DNA of 64,000 nt from Devosia sp. A8/3-2 (GTDB taxonomy: Bacteria > Pseudomonadota > Alphaproteobacteria > Rhizobiales > Devosiaceae). The stretch is from positions 978,501-1,042,500 of the forward strand of contig CP104974.1 of assembly GCA_025452255.1 (NCBI GenBank), given 5' to 3'. The notes under the pieces were generated by a model that ran no database searches, was not told where the DNA came from, and saw only the letters and a list, made by a program, of their open reading frames with translations. Shown here piece after piece: positions 18,837 through 28,710 of the stretch. A program made the position numbers and the translations under genes. Within the stretch, counting starts at the first letter, position 1; every line of letters begins with the position of its first letter.

Positions 18837-19945
18837 ATGGCCGATATTGCCCACAAGGTTCACGTTGCACTGGGCGAGCGCGCCTATGACATTCTGATCG
18901 GCGACCGGCTGATCGACGAAGCCGGGACGATCCTGGCCGAACGCTTTGCCGGCCGGCGCTTTGGCATCATCACCGATGAAAACGTGGCCAAGGCGCAATT
19001 GCCGCGATTGATCGCCTCGCTCGATGCAGCGGGACTGGGCCATAGCGAGATCGTGCTGCCGGCGGGGAAAGCACCAAGGGTTGGCCGGGGCTGCAGGCGG
19101 CGGTCGAGGGCATATTGGCGGCACGGCTCGAACGCGGCGATCTGGTGATTGCGCTGGGCGGTGGGGTGATTGGCGATCTGGCAGGGTTTGCCGCCTCGAT
19201 TGCGCGGCGCGGCATGGATTTCGTGCAAATGCCGACCTCGCTCTTGGCCCGAGTCGATAGCTCGGTGGGCGGCAAGACCGGGATCAATTCGCCCCATGGC
19301 AAGAATTTGATCGGGGCCTTCCATCAGCCGCGACTGGTACTGGCGGATTTGTCGACACTCGACACCTCGGCGCCCTGCCAATTCGCCTCCGGCTATGCCG
19401 AGGTGGTCAAATATGGGCTGATCGACGACGAAGACTTTTTCTTCTGGCTCGAGGAAAAGCGCGAGGAGATTTTTGCCGGCGGACCGGCGCAGGGTGAGGC
19501 GATTGCCCGGTGCTGCGCGCATAAGGCACGGGTGGTGATCGAGGACGAGAAGGAATTGGGCGTCCGGGCGCTGCTCAATCTGGGGCATACTTTTGGGCAT
19601 GCGCTGGAAAAAGACACCGGCTATTCCGACCGGCTGCTGCATGGCGAAGGCGTCAGTATCGGCATGGTGCTGGCGCATGGTTTCTCGGCCGGGCTCGGTC
19701 TGGCGCCAAGCCGAGATACCGGGCGGATCGCAGCGCATTTGAAAAGTGCCGGCCTGCCAACCATATTGGGTGATATCGAGGGCGGGCTCGGCTCGACCGA
19801 GACCTTGATGGCCGCCATTGCGCAGGACAAGAAGGTCTCGCGCAGGGCGCTGACCTTCATTCTGACACGCGGTATCGGCAAGGCCTTCATCGAAAAGGGC
19901 GTGGCGCCGGAGGCGGTGTCGGCATTTCTGGATGAGATGCGATAG
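18837..19945 (+). CDS. aroB: 3-dehydroquinate synthase (frameshifted)
   Basis: Converts DAHP to 3-dehydroquinate using NAD and a divalent metal; second step of aromatic amino-acid synthesis. NAD-binding ALGGGVIGDLAGFAAS, PTSLLARVDSSVGGKTGINS, the metal ligand Glu in FASGYAEVVKYGLI, and the metal-binding histidines in LNLGHTFGHALE and LLHGEGVSIGM. One G is missing near 19068: the true frame reads PAGESTKGWPGLQAAVEGIL. The span of ~370 codons is normal. Second gene of the aroKB operon. Confidence 0.95.
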
Positions 19946-19951
19946 GCTTTT

Positions 19952-20105
19952 CTTCCTTCTCCCCCTGTGGGAGAAGGTGACCGAAGGGCGGATGAGGGGT
20001 TGCCTCCGCTGACATTGAAGCGTGGGGATGGCTCCGCACCCCCTCACCCTGATTATTTTTCTGAAGGAAGAATGATCGTCCCTCTCCCACAATGGCCGAG
20101 GGTAG
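19952..20105. repeat. dispersed intergenic repeat (alphaproteobacterial type)
   Basis: The aroB-bolA gap holds a sequence of the kind repeated in many Rhizobiales genomes: CCCCCTGTGGGAGAAGGTGA, then an ACCGAAGGGCGGATGAGGGG segment, followed downstream by CCCCCTCACCCTG and TCCCTCTCCCACAATGGCC. The outer parts are imperfect inverted copies and can fold into a long hairpin between two convergent genes. It has no coding potential. Confidence 0.65.
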
Positions 20106-20110
20106 AGGTG

Positions 20111-20383
20111 CTAAAACGACCCATCCACCGGCAAAACGTCGATGGCCGGGGCATGCACCGGGCCCTTGAGTTCGATTTGTAGCGCGTCCATGACCGCGCG
20201 GTGTTGCATGACGCGGCTTAGACCGTCAAAATGACGGGTCGTGATTCTGACACGAAAATGGGTTTCACCACCCTCCCGCCACCCGGCGTGACCATGATGC
20301 TGGCTCGACTCGTCGATCACATCGAGGAAAGCGGGGGCAAACTTAGCGGTGAGCTTGGCTATGATGGTCTGTCTGGCGGACAT
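20111..20383 (-). CDS. BolA family protein
   Basis: Intact 90-residue BolA-like protein: class II KH-like fold, with DESSQHHGHAGWREGGETHFRV carrying the conserved histidines that bind Fe-S or a monothiol glutaredoxin partner, and LSRVMQHRAVMDALQIELKGPVHA the C-terminal helix and strand. In alphaproteobacteria this gene regularly sits next to a DnaJ-like gene, divergently, and near cobS, exactly as here. Likely roles are iron-sulfur trafficking or transcriptional adaptation; these are family knowledge, not visible here. Confidence 0.9.
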   Translation of the reverse strand: MSARQTIIAKLTAKFAPAFLDVIDESSQHHGHAGWREGGETHFRVRITTRHFDGLSRVMQHRAVMDALQIELKGPVHAPAIDVLPVDGSF

Positions 20384-20426
20384 CGTGGCAGGTTCCTTTG
20401 GTCTATTGGCAAGTAACTAGGCGAGA

Positions 20427-21054
20427 ATGAAACTGCAATCCAAGCTGTTCGATAACATTCGCATCAGGCCGCGCCGGGAAGAAAAGCCCGCGCCGGTGGA
20501 GCAGATCTGCGACTGGGAAGGCTGTGACCGGCCCGGCACGCACAAGGCACCCAAGGGGCATCGCAGCGAGGGGCAGTATCATCATTTCTGCCTCGAGCAT
20601 GTGCGCCACTACAATACCGCCTTCAATTTCTTCGCCGGCATGGAGAAGGACGAGCTGGAAGAAGCGCTGCATACCCCGCCCAAGGCCGAGACCCGCAAGA
20701 GCTTTGCCACCGGGCAGGCCGGGGCGCGCACTGCGCACGGCCAGCACGGCAGGGCTGCGGCCGGGCGACAAATATGGCGATCCGTTCGGGGTGTTTGCGC
20801 GCTACCGCCATCGGCAGGCGCAGACGCCGGCCTCCGAGCGCGCCAAGCCGCTGCATGAACCGGACCGCCGGGCACTCGAAACGCTGGGCATTATGGGCCA
20901 TGCCAAATCGGAGCAGATCAAGGCTGCCTACAAGACCCTAGTCAAGATCCACCACCCCGATGCCAATGGCGGCGACAAATCCTCCGAAGACCGGTTGCGG
21001 ACCATCATCGTGGCCTACTCCCATCTCAAGAAGGCGGGCTTCGTCGTGAAATAG
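20427..21054 (+). CDS. DnaJ-domain protein with N-terminal Cys-rich segment (frameshifted)
   Basis: About 209 residues. The J domain is at the C-terminus: RRALETLGIMGHAKSEQIKA then YKTLVKIHHPDANGG with the HPD motif that stimulates Hsp70. The N-terminal half carries ICDWEGCDRPGTHKAP and YHHFCLEHVRHYNTAFNFF, a Cys/His pattern suggestive of a small zinc site. A 1-2 base error near 20757 separates the halves (second frame: LRPGDKYGDPFGVFARYRHR). This fused layout is a conserved alphaproteobacterial protein next to bolA and cobS. Its Hsp70 partner and client are unknown. Confidence 0.85.
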
Positions 21055-21180
21055 CTGTCTCCTCGCGCGAGGCAGCAGTGAGCAATGCACGGCTACCCCC
21101 GCTGTCACATTGCTGCTATAGAGCGCCCGTCTTTTCGTTCTCCCGCCTCGATTTTCTCTCCTTCCTGCAAGAGCCCTCCA

Positions 21181-22165
21181 ATGAGTGAATTCGCCAATCT
21201 GCCCGACACCGACTACAAGGCCCGGGACCTGTTCGGGATCGACACCGACATGGTGGTCAAGGGCTATGCCGAACGCACCAGCCATGTGCCCCCGATCGAC
21301 CCGGATTACCTGTTCGACCGCAACACCACTTTGGCGATCTTGGCGGGCTTTGCGTTCAACCGCCGCGTCATGGTGCAGGGCTATCACGGCACGGGTAAAT
21401 CCACCCATATCGAGCAGGTCGCAGCGCGGCTGAACTGGCCGCTGGTGCGCGTCAATCTGGATAGCCATGTGTCGCGTATTGATCTGGTCGGTAAGGACGC
21501 GATCGTGCTCAAGGATGGCAAGCAGATCACCGAATTCCACGATGGCATTCTGCCATGGGCGGTGCAGAACAATGTTGCGCTGGTATTCGACGAATATGAC
21601 GCCGGCCGGCCCGACGTGATGTTCGTGATCCAGCGCGTGCTTGAAGTCGTGGGTCGTCTGACCCTGCTCGACCAGAATCGCGTGATCGTGCCCCATCCGG
21701 CATTCCGGCTGTTCTCGACCACCAATACGATTGGTCTGGGCGATACGTCAGGGCTCTATCACGGCACCCAGCAGATCAACCGGGGTCAGATGGACCGCTG
21801 GAGCCCGGTGACGACACTCAATTATCTGCCGCATGACAAGGAAGTCGGCATCGTTTTGGCCAAGAACAAGGGCTATGGCGAGACCGAGAAGGGCAAGAAG
21901 CTCGTGTCCAACATGGTGCGGCTGGCCGATCTGACGCGCCGGGCGTTCATCAATGGGGACCTGTCCACCGTGATGAGCCCGCGTACAGTGATCACTCGGG
22001 CCGAGAATGCGCAGATTTTCGGCGGCGATATCGGCTTCTCGTTCCGGCTCACCTTCCTCAATAAATGCGACGAGCTCAGAGCGCCCCGTGGTGGCTGAGT
22101 TCTATCAGCGCGTGTTCGGGGAAGACCTGCCCGAGTCGTCTGCCAATCTGGCGGTGACGGCTTAA
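21181..22165 (+). CDS. cobS: cobaltochelatase subunit CobS (frameshifted near C-terminus)
   Basis: AAA+ ATPase subunit of the aerobic cobaltochelatase (CobNST) that inserts cobalt into hydrogenobyrinic acid a,c-diamide. Walker [17 protein letters not shown], Walker [17 protein letters not shown], sensor [19 protein letters not shown]. An extra A near 22078 diverts the frame; the next frame gives [20 protein letters not shown] and stops at 22165. Length ~328 residues is normal. cobT follows after an intervening methyltransferase. cobN is not in the window. Confidence 0.95.
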
Positions 22166-22203
22166 TCCACGCCCCCAGAGGTCGTGGCTCACTGGATCGG
22201 CTC

Positions 22204-22944
22204 ATGGCCCAGAATATCTATGACGACGCCAAATTCTTTGAGGGTTACAGCCAGTTCCCGCGTTCGCGCCGGGGACTGGCTGGGGCTCCAGAATGGGCGT
22301 CGCTTCGGGGCATGTTGCCGGACCTGACAGGCAAGCGCGTGCTTGATCTGGGGTCGGGCTTTGGCGCCTTTTGCCGCTTTGCGGTGGAGGCTGGTGCTGC
22401 CGAGGTGGTGGGTGTCGATCTCTCGGAAAAAATGATTGCCAGCGCCAAAGAGCGCGGGCCGGACCTGCCGATCCGCTATGAGCAGGCCGATCTTGAGACC
22501 TATGTCCCCCAGATTGGGGCCTATGATCTCGTGTTCTCCTCGCTGGCCGTGCATTACCTCAGCGACTTTGATGGCTTTGCGGCCAAGGTGCGTGATGCGC
22601 TGGTGCCGAATGGTGCCTTCGTCTTTTCGATGGAGCATCCGATTTTTGCGGCGCAGGGCGAGCCTGAATGGCTCGAGTCAAACGGCCAGCGGGTCTTTGC
22701 GCTGAGCGATTATGCGCGCGAAGGCGAGCGGGTGACCAATTGGGTGGTCGAGGGCATTGTCAAATACCACCGCAAGATGTCGACCATGGTCACTGCATTG
22801 CTGGTGGCAGGTTTTGTTATCGACGCCATGGATGAATGGTCGCCCAGCGCGGATGACCTCAAGGCCATGCCCGGCCTTGCCGACGAAATTATACGGCCCA
22901 TGCTGCTGCTGATGGCAGCACATAGACCAGACCAAGAACACTAA
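22204..22944 (+). CDS. class I SAM-dependent methyltransferase
   Basis: Intact 246-residue methyltransferase: motif I VLDLGSGFGAFCRFAVEAG, acidic loop VVGVDLSEKMIASAKE, motif II-like YDLVFSSLAVHYLSDFDGF, and post-motif VPNGAFVFSMEHPIF. The family is broad (UbiE/small-molecule type) and the substrate cannot be told. It sits between cobS and cobT, 38 bases after the first and 15 before the second, so it is transcribed with them; cobS and cobT are normally adjacent in Rhizobiales. A link to corrinoid synthesis is suggested only by position; it does not resemble the precorrin methyltransferases. Confidence 0.88.
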   Translation: MAQNIYDDAKFFEGYSQFPRSRRGLAGAPEWASLRGMLPDLTGKRVLDLGSGFGAFCRFAVEAGAAEVVGVDLSEKMIASAKERGPDLPIRYEQADLETYVPQIGAYDLVFSSLAVHYLSDFDGFAAKVRDALVPNGAFVFSMEHPIFAAQGEPEWLESNGQRVFALSDYAREGERVTNWVVEGIVKYHRKMSTMVTALLVAGFVIDAMDEWSPSADDLKAMPGLADEIIRPMLLLMAAHRPDQEH

Positions 22945-22959
22945 GCCGGACCGAACCTC

Positions 22960-24850
22960 ATGGCACAGCCTCCTCGCAGCAAAGCCAATAGACCCGACCA
23001 GACCCGAGTCTTCAAATCGGCCATGGGTGCGACCGTGCGAGCCATTGGCGGCAAGGCGGATCTGGAAGTGACTTTCACCTCCGACCGGCCGCTGCTGACT
23101 TCGGACAAGGCCCGGCTCGCCAATCTGCCGCGCCTGCCGACCCGGCGCGACGTGGCTATTGCCCGCGGGCAGGGCGACGCCATGGCGATGCGGCTGGCCA
23201 GCCACGATCCCGAAACTCACCGCAAGCGCAGCCCCATGGACCCCATGGCCCGCGCGGCATTCGACGCGCTGGAACAGGCGCGGGTCGAGGCTTTGGGCTG
23301 CGTGCGCATGCCGGGCATGGTCGGCAATATCGGGGAAATGCTGGAAGACCGGCTGTTCCGCGCCAATTTTGCCGAGGTGGATGACAAGGGCGATGCGCCC
23401 ATTGCCGAAGCCTTGGGGCTGTTGCTGCGCGAGAAGCTGGCCGGCGTGCCGGTGCCACCCTCGGGGCACGCGCTGGTCGATCTGTGGCGCAAAGAGATCG
23501 AGGACAAGGGCGGCAAGTCGCTCGACGATCTGCTGACGCGCTACGAGAACCGGGACGAGTTCTCCAAGGCCGCCAAGGCGCTGCTGCGTGACCTGAACAC
23601 GGTGCCCGAAAGCGAGCTGGACGATCCGGACGCTTCCGACGAGGAGAGCGACGACAGTCAGGAACCCGATGCCGGGGATAGTTCGGACAAGGCGCCGGAG
23701 CAGGGCGAGGGCGAGAACGAAAGCTCGGATGCCGATCAGGACCAGCAGGCCGGCGAGTCGGAAGAAACCGGCGATGTCGAAGGCATGGAATCGGACATGG
23801 CCGATACCGATGAGGACGCGGCCGCCGAAGCCGGCGAAGACGCGCCTATGCCCCCTGCCCGCCAAGGATGGCGGGGAGCGCCTCTCCAACCAGTTCCAAT
23901 ACAAGGTGTTCACCACCAAGTTCGACGAGATCGTCAAGGCGGCCGAATTGTGCCCGCCGGACGAGCTGGATCAATTGCAGGCGCTGCTCGACAAGCAACT
24001 GGAAAATCTGGCGGGCGCCGTGGCGTGACTGGCCAATAAGCTGCAGCGGAGGCTGATGGCGAAGCAGAATCGATCCCGGCAGTTCGATCTCGAGGAAGGC
24101 CTGCTGGACACGGCGCGGTTGACCCGAGTGGTGACCGACCCGATGCAGGCTTTGAGCTTCAAGGTCGAGAACGACACCGACTTCCGCGACACGATCGTCA
24201 CGCTCCTGATCGACAATTCCGGCTCGATGCGCGGGCGGCCGATCACCATTGCGGCGATCTGCGGCGATATTCTTGCCCGCACGCTGGAGCGGTGCGGGGT
24301 CAAGGTCGAGATATTGGGCTTCACCACTCGGGCTCGGAAGGGCGGCAAGAGCCGCGAGGCATGGCTGGAAGCCAATCGGCCGGCCAATCCGGGTCGCGTC
24401 AACGATGTGCGCCACATCATCTACAAGGCGGCGGACGAGCCGTGGCGGCATGCGCGGCGCAATCTGGGCCTGATGATGCGCGAAGGCTTGCTCAAGGAAA
24501 ATATCGACGGCGAGGCGCTGGAATGGGCGCGCAAGCGGCTGATGGCGCGGCCCGAAGCCCGCCGCATCCTGATGGTGATTTCCGATGGCGCGCCGGTCGA
24601 TGATTCAACCCAGAGCGTCAATGCCGGCAATTATCTGGAAGCCCATTTGCGGCAGGTGATCGAGGATATCGAAACGCGCTCGCCCATCCAACTGGTGGCC
24701 GTGGGTATCGGGCATGATGTGACCCGCTATTATCGCCGGGCCGTGACGCTGCTTGATGCGGAAGAGCTGGCCGGCGCACTGACCGATGAATTGGCGGCTT
24801 TGTTCGACGAAGAGCCGCCTGCCCAATCGCGCCGGCGCGGCCGCGGATGA
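22960..24850 (+). CDS. cobT: cobaltochelatase subunit CobT (frameshift and in-frame stop)
   Basis: Partner of CobS in aerobic cobalt insertion. N-terminal region (about 1-200), a very acidic Asp/Glu/Ser linker (~23620-23850) typical of CobT, then a von Willebrand A domain with [23 protein letters not shown] and [12 protein letters not shown]. Two defects: a 1-base error near 23855 (true frame [20 protein letters not shown]) and a TGA at 24026-24028 in the same frame, where [20 protein letters not shown] continues at once; a CGA-to-TGA change is the simplest explanation. Total ~630 codons is normal. The stop overlaps the next ATG (ATGA). Confidence 0.94.
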
Positions 24851-25841
24851 GATGGCTTGCTGCTGTCGGAGTCGCGGCGCTGCTGGCAGGGATACAGCCC
24901 GCCACGGCCGCCGAGGTGACAGTCAGCGCCGTCCAGATCACCCGCTTCAAGGAGAGTGCGCTCGACCAGAAGGTGGACAAACTGATCTGGCGGGGCGGCA
25001 TCGCCCTGGTCAGCCGAGAGGATACCTTTGGCGGGCTTTCAGGGTTGACCTTTACCGGGCCGGACCATCGCGCCGTATTTGTCAGTGATCGCGGCAATTT
25101 CGTTTCCGGGCAATTGGCCTATGACGATGCAAACCGGTTATTCGGCTTTATCGGCGTCACCATCGAGCCCATGCGTAATTCCAAGGGCGATCCGCTGCCC
25201 CGGCAATATGCGCGGGATGCTGAGTCTGTGGATATCGTTTATCGCAACGGGCTGCCGGTAGCGGTGCGGGTTGGGTTCTGAGCATTTGACGCGGGTGGCC
25301 GATTTTGCACTGGACAATGGCGTGCCGGGTGGGGCCGCGCGCGAGGTGCCGATCCCCGATTGGCTGAGCGAATTGCGCACCAATAGCACGCTGGAATCGG
25401 TGTGCGTGGCACCGCAGGAATCCCCCATTGCCGGCTCGACGCTGTTGCTCACCGAGGGGGCGTTCGACGCGGACGGCAATCACCGGGGATGGTTGTTGGG
25501 GCAGAGTGACAAGGGGCCGGTGAGCTATCGCTCTAGTGCGGCGACCAAGCCCACCGAATGCGCCTTCCTGCCCAATGGGGACCTCTTGGTGCTCGGAACG
25601 CGGCGTGTCGTTCCTGAGCTTTTCCATGGCGCTGCGTCGCGTGAAGGCGGCCGAGGTGCGGGTGGGCAATGTGATGGTGGGCGAAGTGCTGCTCGCGGCC
25701 GGAGGCGGGGAGGTCGACAATATGGAGTCGCTGGCGGTTTATACCGCCAAGGATGGCGAGACGCGGATCGTCATCGGGTCGGATAACAATTTCAATGATT
25801 GGCAGCGGAGCCTGCTGCTGGAGTTCGCTTTACCGCAATAG
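24847..25841 (+). CDS. esterase-like activity of phytase family protein, exported (two frameshifts)
   Basis: Signal peptide [19 protein letters not shown] then cleavage near TAA-E. The body matches the beta-propeller family named esterase-like activity of phytase: [20 protein letters not shown] near the start, [23 protein letters not shown] in the middle, [20 protein letters not shown] and [17 protein letters not shown] at the end. Breaks near 25265 and 25600 shift frame. The start overlaps the cobT stop (ATGA), so it is translationally coupled to the cobalamin genes, although no role in that pathway is known. Probably periplasmic. Confidence 0.82.
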
Positions 25842-25869
25842 GCCAACCCTGAGGCGGCCATTGCCACGG

Positions 25870-25896
25870 GTCACCCCGGCCTGTGCCGGGGGTGAC
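25870..25896. repeat. short palindromic repeat
   Basis: GTCACCCCGGC (25870-25880) and GCCGGGGGTGAC (25885-25896) form a hairpin with a CTGT loop and one bulged G, between two convergent genes. It is related in composition to the larger GTGTCATTCCGGC-armed repeats elsewhere in the window and could act as a bidirectional transcript end. Confidence 0.6.
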
Positions 25897-25918
25897 ACCG
25901 TGTTTTGGCGCGGCCTGT

Positions 25919-26627
25919 TCACGCACCCACGAGAGAAGCGTCCTTACGCCCGGCGCCAAGCGGCGGCAGGGGCATGATCTTGCCCATCAGGGCGCGGTAG
26001 GGGGCCAGTAGCAGCAGGGCGGCGAGGAACTTTACCGAGAAATCGCCAGAGGCCAGCGAGATCCAGAGCGGGACTTCGGGGCCGATGCCGAGCCGGGGGC
26101 CGGGAAGGCCAAGGAGCCGTCGGCAAGGCCAAACAGCAGGTCGATGCCGACGAGAGCCGGGGCGAAGGCGACGGTAAAGAAGATCGTGGTATCGATCATC
26201 GAGCCGAACAGCGAACCGGCCAGTGGCGGCAGGAACCGAGCCACGGCGGCGCGCAGACGCGAGAAGATCGCGATATCGAGCAACTGGCCGATGAGGAAGG
26301 CTGCGGCCGAGGCCGGGGCGATGCGCTGGGTGGTAGCAGGGCCGCCTTCGGCGTTCCAGGGCAGCGGATGGTAGCTGAGATAGAATGAGAGCCCCGGGCC
26401 GACGAGAAAGCCGACCGGGACGACGAGCCGGGCATTGCGCGGGCCGTCATAGCGGTTGGTGAGGTCGGTGACGAGGAAGGCAAAGGGGAAGGTGAAAGCG
26501 CCCCAGTCAACAGGTCGGCCGAGTTGATCGAGCCCAGCCGGGCCTGCAGCGGAAAGAGCACCGGGATATTGGACGCGGCAACCACCACGACCATGGCGGC
26601 AACGGCCGCCAGGAAACGAGCAAGCAT
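25919..26627 (-). CDS. yhhQ: VUT-family queuosine precursor transporter (multiple frameshifts)
   Basis: Inner-membrane uptake transporter for queuine/preQ precursors. Start ATG at 26627 (MLARFLAAVAAMVVVVAASN), with GAGG about 8 bases upstream. The body shows TWGAFTFPFAFLVTDLTNRY (family signature), FLIGQLLDIAIFSRLR, GSLFGSMIDTTIFFTVAFAP and the end LLLLAPYRALMGKIMPLPP. Frames change near 26510, 26100 and around 26050; the inferred stop is at 25919. It fits functionally with gluQRS, since both concern queuosine in tRNA. Normal length ~235 residues. Confidence 0.82.
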
Positions 26628-26699
26628 CAGAATGCACCTCAATGTAACCGCGGCCCGGCAGCAGACCGGCGCGGATGTTCGTCTTGGCCATCATAGCGC

Positions 26700-26733
26700 A
26701 AAACAAAACCGCGTGGACACGTCATCCACGCGG
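26700..26733 (-). terminator. intrinsic terminator of rpmB
   Basis: Minus-strand hairpin: 9-bp perfect stem CCGCGTGGA (26725-26733 paired with 26709-26717) and 7-base loop, followed by TTTTGTTTT read on the minus strand (26708-26700). It lies 25 bases past the rpmB stop. Confidence 0.88.
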
Positions 26734-26758
26734 TCAATTCTTAAGTCGGCCGGTTCGC

Positions 26759-27043
26759 TTAGACAGCGAGGGCGGCGCGAACTTCCTTCTTGATGCCCCG
26801 GGCGAGCGTGGACAGCGTGTCGTCGCTCTGCTTGAGCAGGAAGGCGTCAAGGCCGCCGCGATGCTCGACGGTGCGCAGGGCTGCAGCCGAGATGCGCAGC
26901 TTGACCGGACGGTTCAGCGCGTCCGAAATCAGCGTCACATTGAGCAGGTTGGGGAGAAAGCGGCGGCGGGTGCGGTTGAGCGCGTGGGACACATTGTTCC
27001 CGGTCATTACGCCCTTGCCAGTCAGTTCACAGCGACGTGCCAT
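26759..27043 (-). CDS. rpmB: 50S ribosomal protein L28
   Basis: Intact 94-residue L28: [23 protein letters not shown]-type [16 protein letters not shown], and the alphaproteobacterial C-terminal extension [23 protein letters not shown] at 27043 was chosen by homology over in-frame upstream starts. It is monocistronic, with a strong terminator downstream, and divergent from the DUF3108 gene, the standard order in Rhizobiales. Confidence 0.97.
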   Translation of the reverse strand: MARRCELTGKGVMTGNNVSHALNRTRRRFLPNLLNVTLISDALNRPVKLRISAAALRTVEHRGGLDAFLLKQSDDTLSTLARGIKKEVRAALAV

Positions 27044-27286
27044 TTGGAGATATCCTAATTTGTGTAAAGGTCCTACGTGGCGGCTCAATACCGCGACGGG
27101 CCTCGATTGTTGTGAAATCTTGGCCGCTCTTTAGAGAAAAGGGGGCGCGTCAAGAAGACAGCGGCCGCAAACGCCCGTGATTGCCTTGCATGGGCCACAA
27201 GGGCACGGCAATTTCATCACTAATAGTGATTCGCTGCGGCGTCCGGGCCTGCCTGCTCGCCCCCAAAGTGTTGAGACGACGCGCCC

Positions 27287-28065
27287 GTGACCTATTTCCG
27301 TTCCGCTTTCGCCGCAATGGCCCTGATGGCCGCGACGCCCGCTCTGGCCCAACAGGTGGATGCCCGGGCCAGCTATGTGCTGACCCCGGGCGGCATCAAT
27401 ATTGCCATGATGGATGTCGAGCTTAGCGACAATGGCTCGCGCTATGCGCTCGATCTTTCCGCCAATGTGGCAGGGATGGGCGCGGTAGTGGCAAGCGGCA
27501 CGGCCAGCGCCCATGCCTCGGGCAGTTCGGCTAATGGGCTGGTGTCGCAGAGCTTTAATCTCAAGACGCGGGCCAATGGCGAAGCCTTTGGCGTGGATGT
27601 GTCCTTTGCCGGCGGCGAAGTCAGTGCCTTCAAGGTCGAGCCGCCGATCACCGATACCTATGACCGGGTGCCGCTCGAGCGCCGGCATCTGACCGGCGTG
27701 GGCGATTTCCTTTCGGCCTTCGTCGTCAAGGGTGGCGCCCTCGACAAGGGGCTGTGCCAGCGCAAGCTCAATATCTTTACCGGCGTCGAGCGCTTCAATA
27801 TTGCTATGAGCTATGCCGGGGAAGACGAGGCCACCTCGCCGCGCACGGGCTATCAGGGACCGGTCGTGGTGTGCAGTCTCGACTATCAACCGATCTCGGG
27901 GCATTTCACCGAATCCGAAATCACCAATTACCCGGCCGACAAGAGCCGTATCCTGATGTGGTATGCGCCGCTGGGCAGAGACGGGCTATTTCTGTGCCCT
28001 ATCGGGTATTGCTGGGCACCAATATGGGGGATCTCTCCATGGTGCTGACCAGTATGAAACCCTGA
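27287..28065 (+). CDS. DUF3108 domain-containing exported protein (frameshifted near end)
   Basis: Signal peptide MTYFRSAFAAMALMAATPALA-Q, then a beta-rich domain of the DUF3108 family (ASYVLTPGGINIAMMDVELS; FNLKTRANGEAFGVDVSFAG). Function is unknown; members are periplasmic or outer-membrane associated. A missing base near 27978 moves the ending to another frame, YFVPYRVLLGTNMGDLSMVL to a stop at 28065, giving ~259 residues. It lies between rpmB (divergent) and the helicase gene, a conserved alphaproteobacterial neighbourhood. Confidence 0.87.
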
Positions 28066-28176
28066 CGCTTCGTCCCGTTTCTGATACGGTCAACGGGTTT
28101 TTTGCCAAGATCGTGGCCAGAGGCCCGGTATTTGTGGGGCTGCACTGTTAAGTCAGTGCAACCCCAGTGCTTTTTG

Positions 28177-28380
28177 CGATTAGCGTTTCGTTCAGACTTG
28201 GCGCAAAACCGGCAATCTTCATGCTTTGGTGATGGAGTTGAACGGGTTTGGCGGGCAGCGGCCGGGTTCTTGGTGGTAATGCTGCCGGCTAGTGGGCGGG
28301 CGATGGGGCGGGCCACCAGATGTGGTGGAGAACAAAGCCGCATTGGCTGATTCTCTGCCGTTCCTTCCCTGTTCGTTCCG
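28177..28380. repeat. diverged direct repeat, copy A
   Basis: About 204 bases that align with 28711-28922. Shared blocks keep the same order and spacing: TTCAGAC, TTCATG then TTTGGT, GGAGTTGAACGG, and about 145 bases from the block start GTGGTGGAGAACAAA, then a T/C-rich end GTTCGTTCC. Similarity is visible in DNA and, on the minus strand, in conceptual peptides (RSTPSPKHED versus RSTPLPNHEN). No convincing complete gene is present. The 960-base gap between DUF3108 and the helicase is made of this element, its second copy and the inverted repeat at 28471. Confidence 0.6.
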
Positions 28381-28470
28381 GGTTTGGTTCAATGGTGAAC
28401 GCGGGTGGAGCTGATGGCGCGGAATTGTGCCGTTTCGGGACGGGAGGGTGCCCGAGCGGCCCAACCAACC

Positions 28471-28579
28471 ACGGTGTCATTCCGGCGCAGGCCGGAATCC
28501 ACGCTGAAGATCATCCCGGCGCTGGATGTATACGGATTGCCACGGACATGGATTCCGGCCTGCGCCGGAATGACACCGT
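28471..28579. repeat. MITE-like element, copy 1 (perfect 31-base inverted arms)
   Basis: Left arm 28471-28501 begins ACGGTGTCATTCCGGCGCAG; right arm 28549-28579 is its exact reverse complement. The 47-base centre (CTGAAG, CCCGGCGCTGGATGT, GCCACGGA) is shared with the copies at 43226 (reversed) and 43558. The whole folds into a very stable hairpin. No open reading frame. It lies between the two halves of a diverged direct repeat. Confidence 0.85.
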
Positions 28580-28710
28580 GGGTGGGAGTTGGCATTAGCT
28601 GCCCTGTCCCCGGATGGGACGGTCAATGGGGGATATAATCAATCTTGGCGCTGAGACCAGCAGGCCCGGGGCAGCGAAATCTCAACGGAGAAGAAATTCG
28701 TGCCCAGTCG

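Noticed and set aside
21055..21180. Cobalamin riboswitch ahead of cobS
   Set aside because: The 126-base leader lacks a B12-box-like sequence and is too short for the full aptamer.
22678..23937. Minus-strand 419-codon frame antisense to the methyltransferase and cobT
   Set aside because: Gly/His/Arg-rich shadow; both plus-strand genes are well supported.
28447..28460. GGTGCCCGAGCGGC, reminiscent of a tRNA-Ser D-arm
   Set aside because: No anticodon arm, T-arm (GTTCGA) or acceptor pairing follows; it runs into the inverted repeat. Coincidence is likelier.
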